From Scolanthus callimorphus (lineage: Eukaryota; Cnidaria; Anthozoa; Actiniaria; Edwardsiidae), in assembly GCA_033964015.1 (NCBI GenBank), contig CM066912.1:28730532-28794531 (forward strand): a stretch of DNA of 64,000 nt, read 5' to 3'. The translations under genes and the position numbers were made by a program. Below the pieces are notes generated by a model. The model saw only the letters and a list, made by a program, of their open reading frames with translations, was not told where the DNA came from and searched no databases. Shown piece by piece: positions 44,401-54,891 of the stretch (position 1 is its first letter; each line of letters begins with the position of its first letter).

Positions 44401-47400
44401 GTGGGGGGGGGGGGGGGGGGGGGGTGGGGGTGTGACCAGGGGGTTAGGCTTCGACATTTTTTTTTCGGTCAAATTACTTGCCCTTGGACCGGAATTTTAT
44501 GTCAAAACATGGTCATTTCATTAAGATGCACTCCAGTAGACCGCGCCAGCACTTGATTTTTCGGCCCGTCGCGGCTGCTTCAAATCAATAGCGTCATCGC
44601 TTTTTATTTACCACGTAATGCGTTGCTTATTTACCACGTGATCAATACTTTTTTGTGCTAGGTTTAAGGATCCATTGTTTTGTTGATCGAAGTTAACGCC
44701 TAAATGTATTGATCACGTGGTACATAAACGCATCACGTGGTACACAAAGAGCGATCTGCCCGCGTGATCATTTTGAAGCAGCCGCCGGCGGGCAGAGAAA
44801 CCGAGGGTTGCCGCATGCCGCGGTCTACTGTAGAGCTGTAGTCGGACATATTTGCAAATTTATCGGAATATCAGAAAATTGGTCGGACATAAACTTGACA
44901 CCTTAATTCGAAAGAAATATCACAACATAGTGGAAAGTTAACGCTTGATTATTTGGCCGCGCATTTTTTAAAATTCTTGCTGATGTTGAATTCGTATTTC
45001 ACTCACTACGCTATCTCTTGTTGTCTTGTGTAGCTTGTAAAATTGTCTGCAGTAGTGTTTGGAGATAAATGGAGAGTTCACATTATTTTTCTGATATTAT
45101 ATTCTCAGTTGTCACCGCAAATTTAAACAGAGAAAAAAAAACCTCCAGCTATGATCAAATGGCCCTCGGGAAGGGATAGAGAGGGGTTGTGGCAAGGGGT
45201 GGGGATCTGACACTATTTATTTTCGGTCAAATTTCCTCCCTTCCTTTGGGCCGGAATGTTATGTCAAAACGTGGTCAATTCATTACCCCGGGCGACACAT
45301 GATCAATTAAATGGCCTTCTGGAAGGGACAGTATTATTGCGTCAGAGTGGCAGCTAGCTACCACCTGGCTGGAAAGCTTTACGAATATGAAACAAACTCG
45401 TGTTTTAACCCCTATGAAAGTTAGGACTCGGATTTTATTTTCCCTCTAAGCCTTGCATGCCAGGGATTGTTATTTATACAACAAGCACATATATGTCCCC
45501 CTTGCCTTCCCTAAATGCCCCCCTGAAATAGTTTGCTATTGAGTGATATCAGTTGTCAAGCCAAAAACATTGCGTAGAGCCTGTGTCAGCCGCCATGACA
45601 GCATAGCAACATACCAAGTCAGAGAAATCATCCATTTCCATCGGCTCATTCAGACAATATAGAGTAATGTAGACTGCTAGCAGCCCCCAAAGAAGTGCGC
45701 GCGAACCTCAGCGCTCCTCTGGCGCCAAAGTAGGGGCTTCTAGCAGTGTAATGTTCTCGATTGAATTTGGTAAATATAGTCTGAAACTTTTTTTAGATGT
45801 TTATTAAGAGATTTCTACACGTAATTCGTCTTCTAAGTTCTAATATCGAACGAAAACAATAAGAAAGGAGTGGCTGACACGGGCTCTTTAATTACCTCCC
45901 CATATGGTGGATTATCTTATTCTTTTTGAAGAGAATCCGGTAATACACCTAAAGGTCGTACTCTATATATTTCAACTAAGCTTCTGGATCTAAGTAAACA
46001 ATGTTGAGTCAAAATTTATTGCGATTTTCACAATTCTGCGGCGAACTCCTACTTTACATTGGCTGATTGCATTTTTAAATCGCACCGGGGGTGTTGAGGA
46101 CCTCCCTTAAAAAGACACCCTCCCCTGGAATTTCCACTCGTGAAACAGACCCCCTCCCCTGGAATTTCCAACCTCATAAAGAACCCCCTCCCCTTGAATT
46201 TCCATTTTTGTCCGGCAAAATACCCCTGGAAAATCTATTTTTGGATAAAATACCCCTGGAAAGTCACCTTTTTTACCCCTCCCCCTTGGAATTTCCAGTC
46301 TCCAGAACCACTTCCTCCCGTGGAATTTCCAGAGTCCAATACAACCCCCCTGGAAAATTTTCCATAGGTCCTAAACCCCCTGGTGCGGTTTAAAAATGCA
46401 ATCAGCCATTTACCAACGCCAAACTGCATTTTGGCTTCCGCAGACAGGTGCATGTTTTTTATTCTTCTTCTAATAGTCTATAAGTTTCGTTTGCATTTTA
46501 GGTATTACATTTAGATCTAATGAAGGATGTGGTTGATTTCTAGGTTCCGCTGGGTGACCTATTGATCTCACTCATGTATCAACCCACGTCCAATCGAGTT
46601 GTGGTAGTAGTTATGAAAGCGCACAAGCTGAAAGCAATGGACATTATAGGATCTTCAGGTACGTGACAATCATAGCGTGACAGGCGCTGGACGTGACCCC
46701 TCCCCCCTGTGGCATAAAGACACGGAAACACAACGATCTACACCTTGCCTAGTCTGCTTGTAGTCCCTTATTTGCCAATCGGCCTTGAATACAAGAGAAA
46801 CGTCGTCTTAGCCACGCTAGCCTGCTCGCAGGCGTTGAAGAGTATTTTTTAGGTCGAAAAGCCCGAGTTTGCTTTCGCGTGACCGCACCAAATCCAATAA
46901 TGGCGGCCACGGGAAGGCAAACCTTATCTGGACGTTCCCTTTGAAAAGTGGCGTTTTTTAAATGAAGTTTCCTTATATGGAAGTTTTTTGCGTACCATAT
47001 TTGGAATTCCAGAAGTTTTTCTAGCTTTTTTCACACGCTATGTTGCCCAAAAAGTCCTTAAAACTTGCAGATTTTGGAGAGAAACGTTGCTCTTGTAGGT
47101 CGCCATCTTGGTTTTGGCCGAGAGCCTGGCACTACGACACAGGTAAACCGCATCACGCAAAGCACTTGACGAAAACGACATCTTTCTTGATATATTTCCA
47201 GATCCATATGTAAAGATCTATGTCATGTACAAGGAAAAAAGACTCGTAAAGAAGAAAACAACAATAAAACGCCGGACTCGCGAGCCAGTGTGGAACGAGT
47301 CATTCATATTTGAGGTCCCACTGGACAAGATCCGGGACCTTACTTTAGTATTCAATGTAATGGACTATGATCGAATAACACAGAACGAGCTGATTGGTCA

Positions 47401-47509
47401 AATTATACTTGGGTATCGCACCACAGGAAGCTCGTTACGGCACTGGACTGAGATGATGAACAACCCAAGAAAGCCTATCGCCCAATGGCACAGGTTACAA
47501 GTTTATTGA
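41425..47509 (+). CDS. Synaptotagmin-7-like Ca2+ sensor, four coding exons
   Basis: The exons are 41425-41470, 42191-42975, 46544-46658 and 47202-47509. All introns are GT-AG and the phases join to 417 residues; human SYT7 has 403. After a 15-residue N-terminus, residues about 20-38 form a membrane segment followed by cysteines (CSWCYNC) that may be palmitoylated. A disordered proline-rich linker follows. C2A (about 148-265) closely resembles SYT7 ([37 protein letters not shown]) and keeps all five Ca2+-binding aspartates. C2B spans exons 3 and 4 and ends WHRLQVY; its fifth ligand position is Glu (YDRITQNE). Synaptotagmins couple Ca2+ to SNARE-mediated exocytosis. The start in exon 1 is inferred from phase and a good donor; an ATG at 42178 inside the acceptor tract would give a different N-terminus. 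Confidence 0.92.
44532..44833. mobile_element. MITE with CACGTG sites in synaptotagmin intron 2
   Basis: The ends CAGTAGACCGCG and CGCGGTCTACTG are inverted repeats. They continue as CGCGGCTGCTTCAAATCA against TTTTGAAGCAGCCGCCG. Three perfect CACGTG hexamers (44636-44641, 44714-44719, 44733-44738) and one CACGTA lie in mirrored positions in the arms. Confidence 0.7.
45670..45750. mobile_element. Short Mutator-type MITE (TAGACTGCTAGCAG ends)
   Basis: The ends TAGACTGCTAGCAGCCCC and GGGGCTTCTAGCAGTGTA are related to the TAGACTGCTTGCAG ends of the element at 10343-11371. GTAATG occurs at both borders (45664-45669 and 45748-45753). The element is about 80 bp long and strongly hairpin-forming. 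Confidence 0.65.
46060..46408. mobile_element. Inverted-repeat element with NF-kB-like minisatellite, second copy
   Basis: The termini TGGCTGATTGCATTTTTAAA and TTTAAAAATGCAATCAGCCA are perfect inverted repeats. They continue as CGCACCGGGGGTGTTGAGGA against TAGGTCCTAAACCCCCTGGTG. The interior is about nine units of CCCCTCCCCTGGAATTTCC in the opposite orientation to the copy at 5528-6010. It lies in intron 2 of the synaptotagmin gene, 136 bp before exon 3. Confidence 0.85.
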
Positions 47510-47671
47510 AGACTTTTTCTTGGACTTTTTCTAGGACTTTGTCAAGTAAGATGCTAATTCACATACTCTTAGCCTGCGAGGCATCTAAAACGGGGAAGGG
47601 ACGAGTTAAAACCGGACGAAGGGACTTAGTCCAGTCCCTGACTCCGTTGTTGTCTGTGGTCGCCGGAAGGA

Positions 47672-47892
47672 CATTCTCGAACACAGAGCTCGCCGGCTCG
47701 TCACCTCGCGGGGGAGGCTCTGGTGGCAGCCATTGACGCATGCGCGAGATTTGATGCAGAGCTCCTGAGAGAAACACCTTTGTGCGCATGCCCCAACGTT
47801 GAAAATCAGCCAATCAGCGAAGGCCCTCAAATGGATGTCCTCAGAGCCTCCCCTGCGAGCAGACGAGCCGTGGAGCTCTGGGCACAAGAATG
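47672..47892. mobile_element. MITE, family B, full length
   Basis: The 221-bp palindromic element runs from CATTCTCGAACACAGAGCTC to GAGCTCTGGGCACAAGAATG. GCCGGAAG at 47662-47669 and 47893-47900 looks like an 8-bp target duplication offset by two bases from the left end. Confidence 0.75.
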
Positions 47893-47900
47893 GCCGGAAG

Positions 47901-48121
47901 CAACCTCGTACCCAGAGCCCGTCATCTTTTGGCCAGCGGCAAGATTCAGGGCCCTGGGGGAATCCGATTTGTGAGCATGCGTGGTAGGTCAAAAACGTAA
48001 CGAACTTTCATACAACAATCAAACCGGAAACCCAGAATCTGGGTTTTAAAAAAATCGATTCCCCCAGAGCCCTGAATCTTTGGCGCTGGCCAAAAGATGA
48101 CGGGCTCTGGGTACGAGATTG
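47901..48121. mobile_element. CTCGTACCCAGAGCCCGTC MITE, copy 1
   Basis: The arms CTCGTACCCAGAGCCCGTCA and its complement continue through TTTTGGCCAGCG...AGATTCAGGGC...CTGGGGGAATC, nearly 75 bp per arm, around a centre containing AACGAACTTTCATACAAC. Copy 2 is the inverse at 48525-48736. Confidence 0.8.
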
Positions 48122-48524
48122 GGCCGGAAGTAGAGTGTAGAAACCTTTGCATGCGCATGCGCTAGATCTGACCAAGAACTTTGTTTTGTTACTGCCCATA
48201 TCTGCTGTCAGAGATTGATTGTTGGCATCATGAATTTTTTTCATCGAGATAGGACGCCATTTTGGCGGGCATTTTGGCCGTTCCCGTGGGTCACCGCTAA
48301 AAGGGATAACTCAGAAGGACCTGATTAATAATTCATAGGACAAACAATAGAACGAAGCTACATTGCATAACATGGCATATGTAGCTTCGTTCTACCGTGA
48401 AGCCTATGAATTATTAATCAGGTCCTTCTGAACCATCCCTTTTAGCCATGACCGTTCCCGTGACTGAAATTCAACAAACAATCTCCGAGGCGGTATTTGG
48501 ATCATGCGCACTGACAAAAAATCT

Positions 48525-48736
48525 CAATCTCGTACCCATCTTTTGGCCAGCGGCAAGATTCAGGGCTCTGGGGGAATCGATTTTTTTAAAACCCAGAGAT
48601 TCTGGGTTTCCGGTTTGAACGTTGTATGAAAGTTCGTTACGTTTTTTACCTACCACACATGCTCACAAATCGGATTCCCCCAGAGCCCTGAATCTTGCCG
48701 CTGGCCAAAAAATGACGGGCTCTGGGTACGAGATTG
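48525..48736. mobile_element. CTCGTACCCAGAGCCCGTC MITE, copy 2, inverted
   Basis: This element matches copy 1 in reverse orientation, including the central GTTGTATGAAAGTTCGTTAC. It interrupts the right arm of the surrounding fold-back, whose left-arm counterpart (48122-48240) is uninterrupted. Confidence 0.8.
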
Positions 48737-48900
48737 AAAATATCCAAGTTTCTGGTCAGATCTAGCGCATGCGCATACAAAGGTTTCTGGACTCGGCGAC
48801 CAACAGGCAACAACGGTTGCCGCGAAGGAGAGTTCAGGGACTGGACTAGAAGGGATTAGGAAAACCCGAGCGAACGGACGAGTAGCCGGTTTTCCTGTGG

Positions 48901-50219
48901 ATTTGTTCGGGTTTCATGCGGGATTCCTGTGGCGAGCAAAACATAGAGGGGTGGAGGGATGGGATTTTTCGGCGAACTCTTTCAGTAATAACGATGATAC
49001 CGACCTTACAGTTGTTTCAGCAGGGACCGACATTGGGACCATATTGTCGTATATAAAAATATTGTCGCCAATGGCGACTAAATTTGGGAGCTTGGCGACC
49101 AACATTTTAGAGCTAGTCGCCAATTGCACCCCACCTTTTTAAGTGTGGCTGAAATCCACGCTTACGTGGCGACTAAATATTGCGTTTTGGCGACTAAATG
49201 TTTAGAATTGGTCGCCAATGGCACCTAGCTAAAAAAGTTAATGCCGGGCCCTGCAGATAGACCCCTGGCCTAACCAATCAAACCGTTTTAGTTTTTTTCC
49301 CTATGTTTTCGGTTCGGGGGTCACGTGTTACCCACATAAGCTTTACGAACACAAAATGTACTGTTATTGTTAAGTGATAATTAACTGCTATCCCACGAAG
49401 GAGACTAGGTGAATAGTGGTGGATATATATATAGGTATATATCCACCGACCCAGAAGGGGATAGTTCTTAAATGGTATATGCGAAATCAGTAGAATAAAA
49501 TACGGTGGTGGATTAAAATATTTAAAACGCAGTATCACTCGCAGTATCACAGTGAAAAGTGTTTGATATATACTATTTCAGGAACCAATCAGAGCGCGCG
49601 AAAATGACTATTCACTGATTTGGTATATACTTATATATGGAATATTATGTGAAATAGTATCGCAGTGTGCGATTAAAATTACCAGGAGTCCACTCTTCCG
49701 AGTAACGATCTTTCGCATTAGTTCTCCGGGCCAACGCTGTTGAATTGGTGCTATTTTTAGCATTCCAAGGAAAATCGAAATTTCGATGTTTGACGATTGT
49801 CGTGAGTCCCAAGAGTAAGTTAAAAGGCACTTTTTAGATTCATAATGAAGTTATCCTTCATTATGAACAAAAGTCGTTTTCAGATTCTATAAATAGCACA
49901 ACCTCTACTGTGATGGCGGGAAACTCAATACGGCAGATCGGCTCTCCTAGTAATGGACTCCTGAGAGCACGTTTTTCAAATGGGTGTAAATTATTGTTAT
50001 AGAAGCACAAATTTTAATATGTCACGATGTTATGTATGTAAGGATCAATTGTATTTAATTAAAAGGCGAATGCTGATTTAGCCCGCTGTTTCGTAGTATT
50101 TTGTCTCGTCAAGAAAGATATCAAGAATATAGTTAGATCATTGATGTTGACTAATCAAATTCCTGTCAACAATGTGTTCAAATTTTATTATTATTAGTGA
50201 CAAAGTAGCTAATTTAACC
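48901..50219. other. Intergenic, repeats only
   Basis: At 49058-49230 the phrases GGCGACTAAAT and GTCGCCAATGGC repeat in both orientations as part of a MITE. At 49420-49450 the palindrome GGTGGATATATA...TATATCCACC occurs, and at 49838-49866 TTCATAATGAAGTTAT...TTCATTATGAA. No exon is seen. Confidence 0.45.
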
Positions 50220-50362
50220 GGCTCATCTCCAGTGTAAGAACTCACCAGCTGCGTCACAAAGCTTTCTTTGTTTGGTACAACGAAGGTTGAACCAATCATG
50301 ATTAAATAGTAACTAAACACAAAGGTGTCCTCAGGGAACGGTTCTTACACTGGAGATGACCC
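50220..50362. mobile_element. hAT-like MITE with perfect 8-bp duplication
   Basis: The ends GGCTCATCTCCAGTGTAAGA and CTTACACTGGAGATGACCC are inverted repeats. ATTTAACC flanks the element on both sides (50212-50219 and 50363-50370). An 8-bp duplication is typical of hAT elements. No ORF in the 143-bp body. Confidence 0.85.
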
Positions 50363-50370
50363 ATTTAACC

Positions 50371-51849
50371 CTATCCCAAACTGTTTTACAGATGTAAGAA
50401 AGTTCTCTTCATTTCTTGAATATAACGAAGCACGATTAGAAAGTATTTGTTTCTATGGATTATCTGGTTGGATATAGTGATTTCCCAGTTTAGTCTCCCT
50501 TCCGTGCAGTTTCACCAAAGGTTACAGTAAATGAAAACAACGCTCAAATTGGCGCTGAGCAACAAACAATGTATAAGTGCGTAGTGAGCTTTGCGATGCC
50601 ATTCTTGTGTAATAAACATTGATCATGGATGGCATCTTTTCAGCAGATTTTCACGTTTTCTGTAAACTCAGCCCCCGCACTTTGTCATGCATTGTCCTAA
50701 TCAGCCCCCTCACTTCAAACTTGTCTGCCGTTATTGTATTGTATTTTTGTTACTGTATTGTATTGTAATTAATTCTTTATTCCATAAAATACAAATAAAA
50801 TTTATAGTTTTTGCTGCGAATTTAAAGACGGGGATTAGAGAAGCTCTTGGGATCCGTTTGGTTGAACGGCGACGGCATTTAGGTTCTCGTCATTTTAGTT
50901 CTTCAAGTCGTTCTCCCAGTCCACGTCGCGTACAGCCCAGTTAGTTACCACCAGGACAACTAATAATGTTACACTGCGGGGGTATGTGTACAATATAAAA
51001 TCAAGTGATATTCATGTGATATTCACAAATGCAGTTTAAGAAAATTCAACAAGCTAGGAAGTCTCCTTGTGCTTCGTTCAAATAGCGAAGCCGGAAAAAA
51101 ACAGTTTTCAATATAGAGCTGTCGTGTGCAATAATCTTCCAAATGATACAAACAAACACTCTTGAATTTAGAAAAAATATCATTGAATGGCATTAAATTT
51201 TAAATAGGTCTAGTATAGTTTCAGTTACAGTTCTTTGGAAAGGCAAAAACTATAAATTTTATTTGTATTTTATGAAAAGATTAGTATAGGAAATCATACG
51301 AATTCGGTTCAATTTAGATTTATTTGCACGAGTGGGTTTTTCAAAAAGTATCAAAATTGCACGAGCCGCAGACGAGTGTAAATATATTCCAAATTGAACA
51401 AGAAAAGTCGTATGATTTCCTTTTATTACACATGTAAAAATTTCAGTAGTCATTCACAAATCTGCCTACAAACTGAGCAAGCCGCACGCATTTTTCCTTG
51501 ATTGAAATCTGGACCAAAACCTGACAGAATTTGAGCATGAACAAAATATAGTTTCCATAATATAGCTCTAAGTTATCAAAATATTTTGTAAACCTATTAG
51601 CATTTTGTTAACTATTTTTGCACTTTTGTTTGTTACCTTTTTTGGCACTTAAAAACTGCACTGCTCTCGACCAATCAGAATCCAGAAATTTTTTCATGTG
51701 TATTATTATATGGGAAACTAAAGTTTGATGATGATATAAGGTTACTCATTAAGATTGTTGACTTCAAGCAAGAACACAAACCTCTTGTTTCATGGTCTCC
51801 AAAACTCAGTAATTTTTCCATAGCGCTAAAACAAGTCCCTCCAAACGAG
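50371..51849. other. Intergenic, one MITE
   Basis: TATTGTATTGTAT low-complexity sequence occurs at about 50735-50770. An element at 51288-51421 has ends GGAAATCATACGAATTCGG and AAAAGTCGTATGATTTCC around CAATTTAGATT and its partner AATTGAAC. The last stretch is presumably the promoter and 5' UTR of the following gene. Confidence 0.5.
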
Positions 51850-53057
51850 ATGAGCTTCAAACATTGGTGTGTAGTTCTGAAGCGCGCAACAAATTTTCTT
51901 GCTCACATTGGTCTGAATTTTGTTCTTCCCTCAATTATCATCATTGCGACAGCTATATTCGGTGTAGGTAAGAAAGGAAGCAAATTTTTTTAATGTTTTG
52001 GTGTCACTGTTATTCTTAAGAGGTAGGAATAGTTAGCAACCTTTTATATTTTTGCTCAATTTTTGTTAATGAATGTTTTGCTTACGTTTGTAACTTTTAT
52101 TATGGAAAGAAGTTTATGTTTAATGACAATGTTAAAAAAAATGTGTTACTGTTTTGCTTTACGAGGTCAGGTAGGAAAAATAAGCAACGTTTATATTTTT
52201 TTAAATGTTTTATTCGATGTTCCGTACTTCCTTTCTATTCTTTTCATATAATATACAGAGAATTCAGTAACACGATATTCTTCGAATGAAAAAGAGATAT
52301 TTTTGAAGACCATGTCAGCCTATGTTTCACCCCTAAAAGATACCAAACATGGCGGGGCTCAAATAATTTCTTACCCTAAAAGCCACAAAAGATACCCTAA
52401 AAGATGAGGCCAAGTAGGCGCGAAGGAGACAGGGTATACAGGTAAAAGATATCCATCAAGAAATGTCCGTGTTTGACTAAAATGCTGCCTCTCATTTTGT
52501 CTAATTTATCGTCTTCTCGTCGAGTATATAATCTCTCTTTCTTGCACGGTTTTTAGAAGCACCACTTTGAGACAAAACAATTTGGACATATTTCTGCCCC
52601 AAAATATACCAATCACCTTAAAATTTATTGAAGATCACGATAACAACCCCCCGTGATTTTAACCCCTAAAAGATACGACGATCTTCCCCGACCCGAAAAT
52701 AAGGGATCCTCCCCGGGGGGTCTCGTTACAAGTTCCGGGGGTGCTCGTGAACCCCCTCTACCGACTAGACTGATCTTTTGAAAATAATGTAAACTAATCA
52801 TTTGTTCTCGTAGAATCGACAAAGCCTGTTGAGTGGAGAGCTCTTGTTTTCAACAAGGCACTAGTTGGTCACGTGATTGAGAACTTGACAGGTGTCAATC
52901 AAGATGCATGCGAGATTCGTTGCTTCTTGATGGCCAAGTGTCTCTCTTATGATTATCACAATGCCTCGAAAAAGTGTCAATTAATTCTGCGTTGACTGAA
53001 ACAGCAAATCCAGGTTCTTTAGCAGACATGCCGGGATACATCTATCGTGAGATTGAG
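51850..53057 (+). pseudogene. Secreted PAN-domain protein, two exons, one frameshift
   Basis: Exon 1 (51850-51967, phase 1 end) encodes 39 residues with a hydrophobic signal or anchor segment (LNFVLPSIIIIATAIFGV). Exon 2 (52814-53057) encodes a PAN/apple-like domain. It opens with KPVEWRALVFNKALVGHVIE and then has the cysteine pattern C-x3-C-x5-C (ACEIRCFLMAKC), SYDYH and KKCQL. Directly after KKCQL the frame is lost by one missing base near 52979-52985. The next frame continues naturally (INSALTETANPGS...YREIE) to a GTAAGA donor. PAN domains bind protein or carbohydrate in secreted and adhesion proteins, and are numerous in Anthozoa. Any further exons were not found, although a donor at the end implies them. 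The lesion could be an assembly error. Confidence 0.7.
52310..52730. mobile_element. ACCCCTAAAAGATAC minisatellite element, inverted and partial
   Basis: This is the reverse complement of the element at 11854-12305, sharing ATGGCGGG...CACCCCTAAAAGATACCAAA, TAGGCGCGAAGGA, AAGAAATGTCCGTG and the right end CCGACCCG...CCCCGGGGGGTCTC. The left terminus is missing. It sits in the single intron of the PAN-domain gene. Confidence 0.75.
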
Positions 53058-53163
53058 GTAAGAAACTACTACGACTGCGCGAAGAACGTCTCTGATTGCA
53101 ATTGGTTGTTTTTCCCGCCTTTATAAATTCCCGCCAATTTCTGGTCCAGCGTAAACCAACGAG

Positions 53164-53255
53164 CATCCTCGCGCGCCAGGGTCCTTCCCTCACCTCCCCC
53201 CTTTTCCTCTGTCCCCTGGGGGGAGGTGAGGGAAGGACCCTGGCGCGCGAGGATG
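53164..53255. repeat. Perfect 38-bp hairpin
   Basis: The arms 53164-53201 (CATCCTCGCGCGCCAGGGTC...) and 53218-53255 are exact reverse complements with a 16-base loop (CTTTTCCTCTGTCCCC-type). It lies about 100 bp after the last recognised donor of the PAN gene. Perfect identity suggests a young MITE. Confidence 0.9.
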
Positions 53256-53507
53256 ACCAACGAGTTGAGTCTGTCAAGTGGTTCGTCCTTCATTTACTAC
53301 AGACACAGGAAGCCCACAAGCAGATATTTTAAATCAAGCGGGAATTTCACGATTACGTCTTTTTTTTCTTGGAACTACATATTTCCATTAGTTTAGTTAC
53401 GATGTGTTTAAAATGCCTTTATGATAATTCCACAACATTCCAGGGCTGAAAATAAAATTCCAAGACTTCCCAAAAACGCGCTCATGAACAAAGTGCGAAT
53501 GAAGTCC

Positions 53508-54879
53508 TGGCCAAACGAAACGCAAGTTCACGCAAGTCGACGCCAGTTGTGTCTTACACGGACTTGCATTCAGAGATGCAAGTTTTGATATAGACTAGAC
53601 GAACTTTCGGAAAATCGTACTTCATGAGGCATTTTTTAGTAAAAGCTGGCAACAAGTGCCATCTTATGCGAAATTTTACGCTGAATCTGAATTGTTTTGT
53701 TGCCAACGCAGATTTTGCATTTTAAGAGGTGAAATAACGTCATGATTGACAGCTGTCACACAAACCTCTACAATGAATTTTTCGCCGATTTTTCTTTTCA
53801 AATTTTAACGGCCAGTGAAATTCAAATGTATAAGTGGCAATGTGATATTAAAAAAAAAATGTATCTATTATGGGATAGGGTGATTGATGGGCGTAGAATG
53901 TCATCCAAAATGGCGGATCCAAGATGGCCGCCGTGCCGCCGTGCCGCCATTTTGGATATCTGTTGATTGTTTGAGGCTATCAAGTTCAAAGGCTAAACTT
54001 AAGAAAAAAACAAAATACAAAACTTAAACGATTTTGCAATACATAAATAGTAGCAACTGACGATTATGGTGGAAAGAGAATAATATATAGGCAAATATAT
54101 GATTGTTGTTAGTGAATTTAGGTAGGAAGCGCAAGCCACAAAATAATAGCAACTTAGTCGTCCCTATGTAAAAGTTCTCACTATGACTATTGATTTCAAA
54201 GCCTATCACTGAGTCAACTACATCTACGACTATTGTTTTAAATGTATGCAGACTATTCCTCTTACACACACAGGAATAATAATGATAAGAAAAAAGCAGG
54301 GATAAAGGGGGAAATAATTCTATGGCAATTTAGGGGTTCGCGAAGAGCTGTCAATCATGACTTGACGTCATTTTCACGCATTAAAATGCAAAATCAGGGA
54401 TGGCAACAAGAAAATTCGGATTCAGCGTGAAAAATTACATAAGAAAACTCTTGTTGCCAGCTTTTACTAAAAAATGCCTCATGCGCCTTAAATATTGCAA
54501 TTTTCTGATATTTCGTCTAGTCTAATACAGCTTCTGAACACAGAGCGCGCGTTCAAGCTCATAGTGCTTTTCTTGTTAAACTGACAAGAGAAATCAAGCC
54601 ACTTTCTTGTAAATAACAGCTATGAATATAAGTGCAACATTTTCATTACTTGTTTTGGTCATAATATTTCGTCAATTTGGAAAACGAAAAAAATGGTAAC
54701 GTGCATCAACTTGCGCACACTTGCATGCGGTGGCCAAACAAGATGCAAGTTGTCGCGAGTTGCATGAAAAACGTTCAAAGTGGACGCAAGTGAACGCAAG
54801 TCATCACAAGTTGGTGGCCAAACGAGTGCAAATCAATGTATGTAGCAAAACTCGCGCTGACTTGCGTTTCGTTTGGTCA
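53508..54879. mobile_element. 1.37-kb fold-back element
   Basis: The ends TGGCCAAACGAAACGCAAG and CTTGCGTTTCGTTTGGTCA are inverted repeats. Further in, 53580-53770 and 54330-54525 pair over some 190 bp (GAGGCATTTTTTAGTAAAAG, GCTGGCAACAAG, ATTTTGCATTTTAA, TCATGATTGACAGCT). A separate hairpin (ATCCAAAATGGCGG...CCGCCATTTTGGAT, 53905-53957) sits near the centre. The right end is repeat-rich (GCAAGT units, 54740-54800). No ORF of note. Its right border is 12 bp from the ATG of the discoidin gene. Confidence 0.8.
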
Positions 54880-54891
54880 GGTAGCCTAAAC

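Larger units (their letters stand above)
42976..46543. other. Synaptotagmin intron 2 (3.6 kb), repeat-laden
   Basis: The intron contains a 22-G run (44403-44424) with a sequence downstream that is repeated near 45200 (TTTCGGTCAAATT...GGCCGGAATTTTATGTCAAAAC), an E-box-bearing MITE (44532-44833), a Mutator-type fragment (45670-45750) and the minisatellite element at 46060-46408. No additional exon is evident. Confidence 0.6.
47575..48900. mobile_element. Composite of nested palindromic elements
   Basis: The outer arms (about 47625-47668 and 48796-48856) share TTAGTCCAGTCCCTGA...TTGTTG...GGTCGCCG as inverted repeats. Inside lie a family B MITE (47672-47892) and two copies of a CTCGTACCCAGAG MITE in inverted orientation (47901-48121 and 48525-48736). 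Between these are arms sharing GCGCATGCGCTAGATCTGAC (48155-48172 and 48760-48778) and a central stem (48298-48445: GATTAATAATTCATAGG, TAGAACGAAGCTACAT and complements). It starts 66 bp after the synaptotagmin stop codon. Confidence 0.75.
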
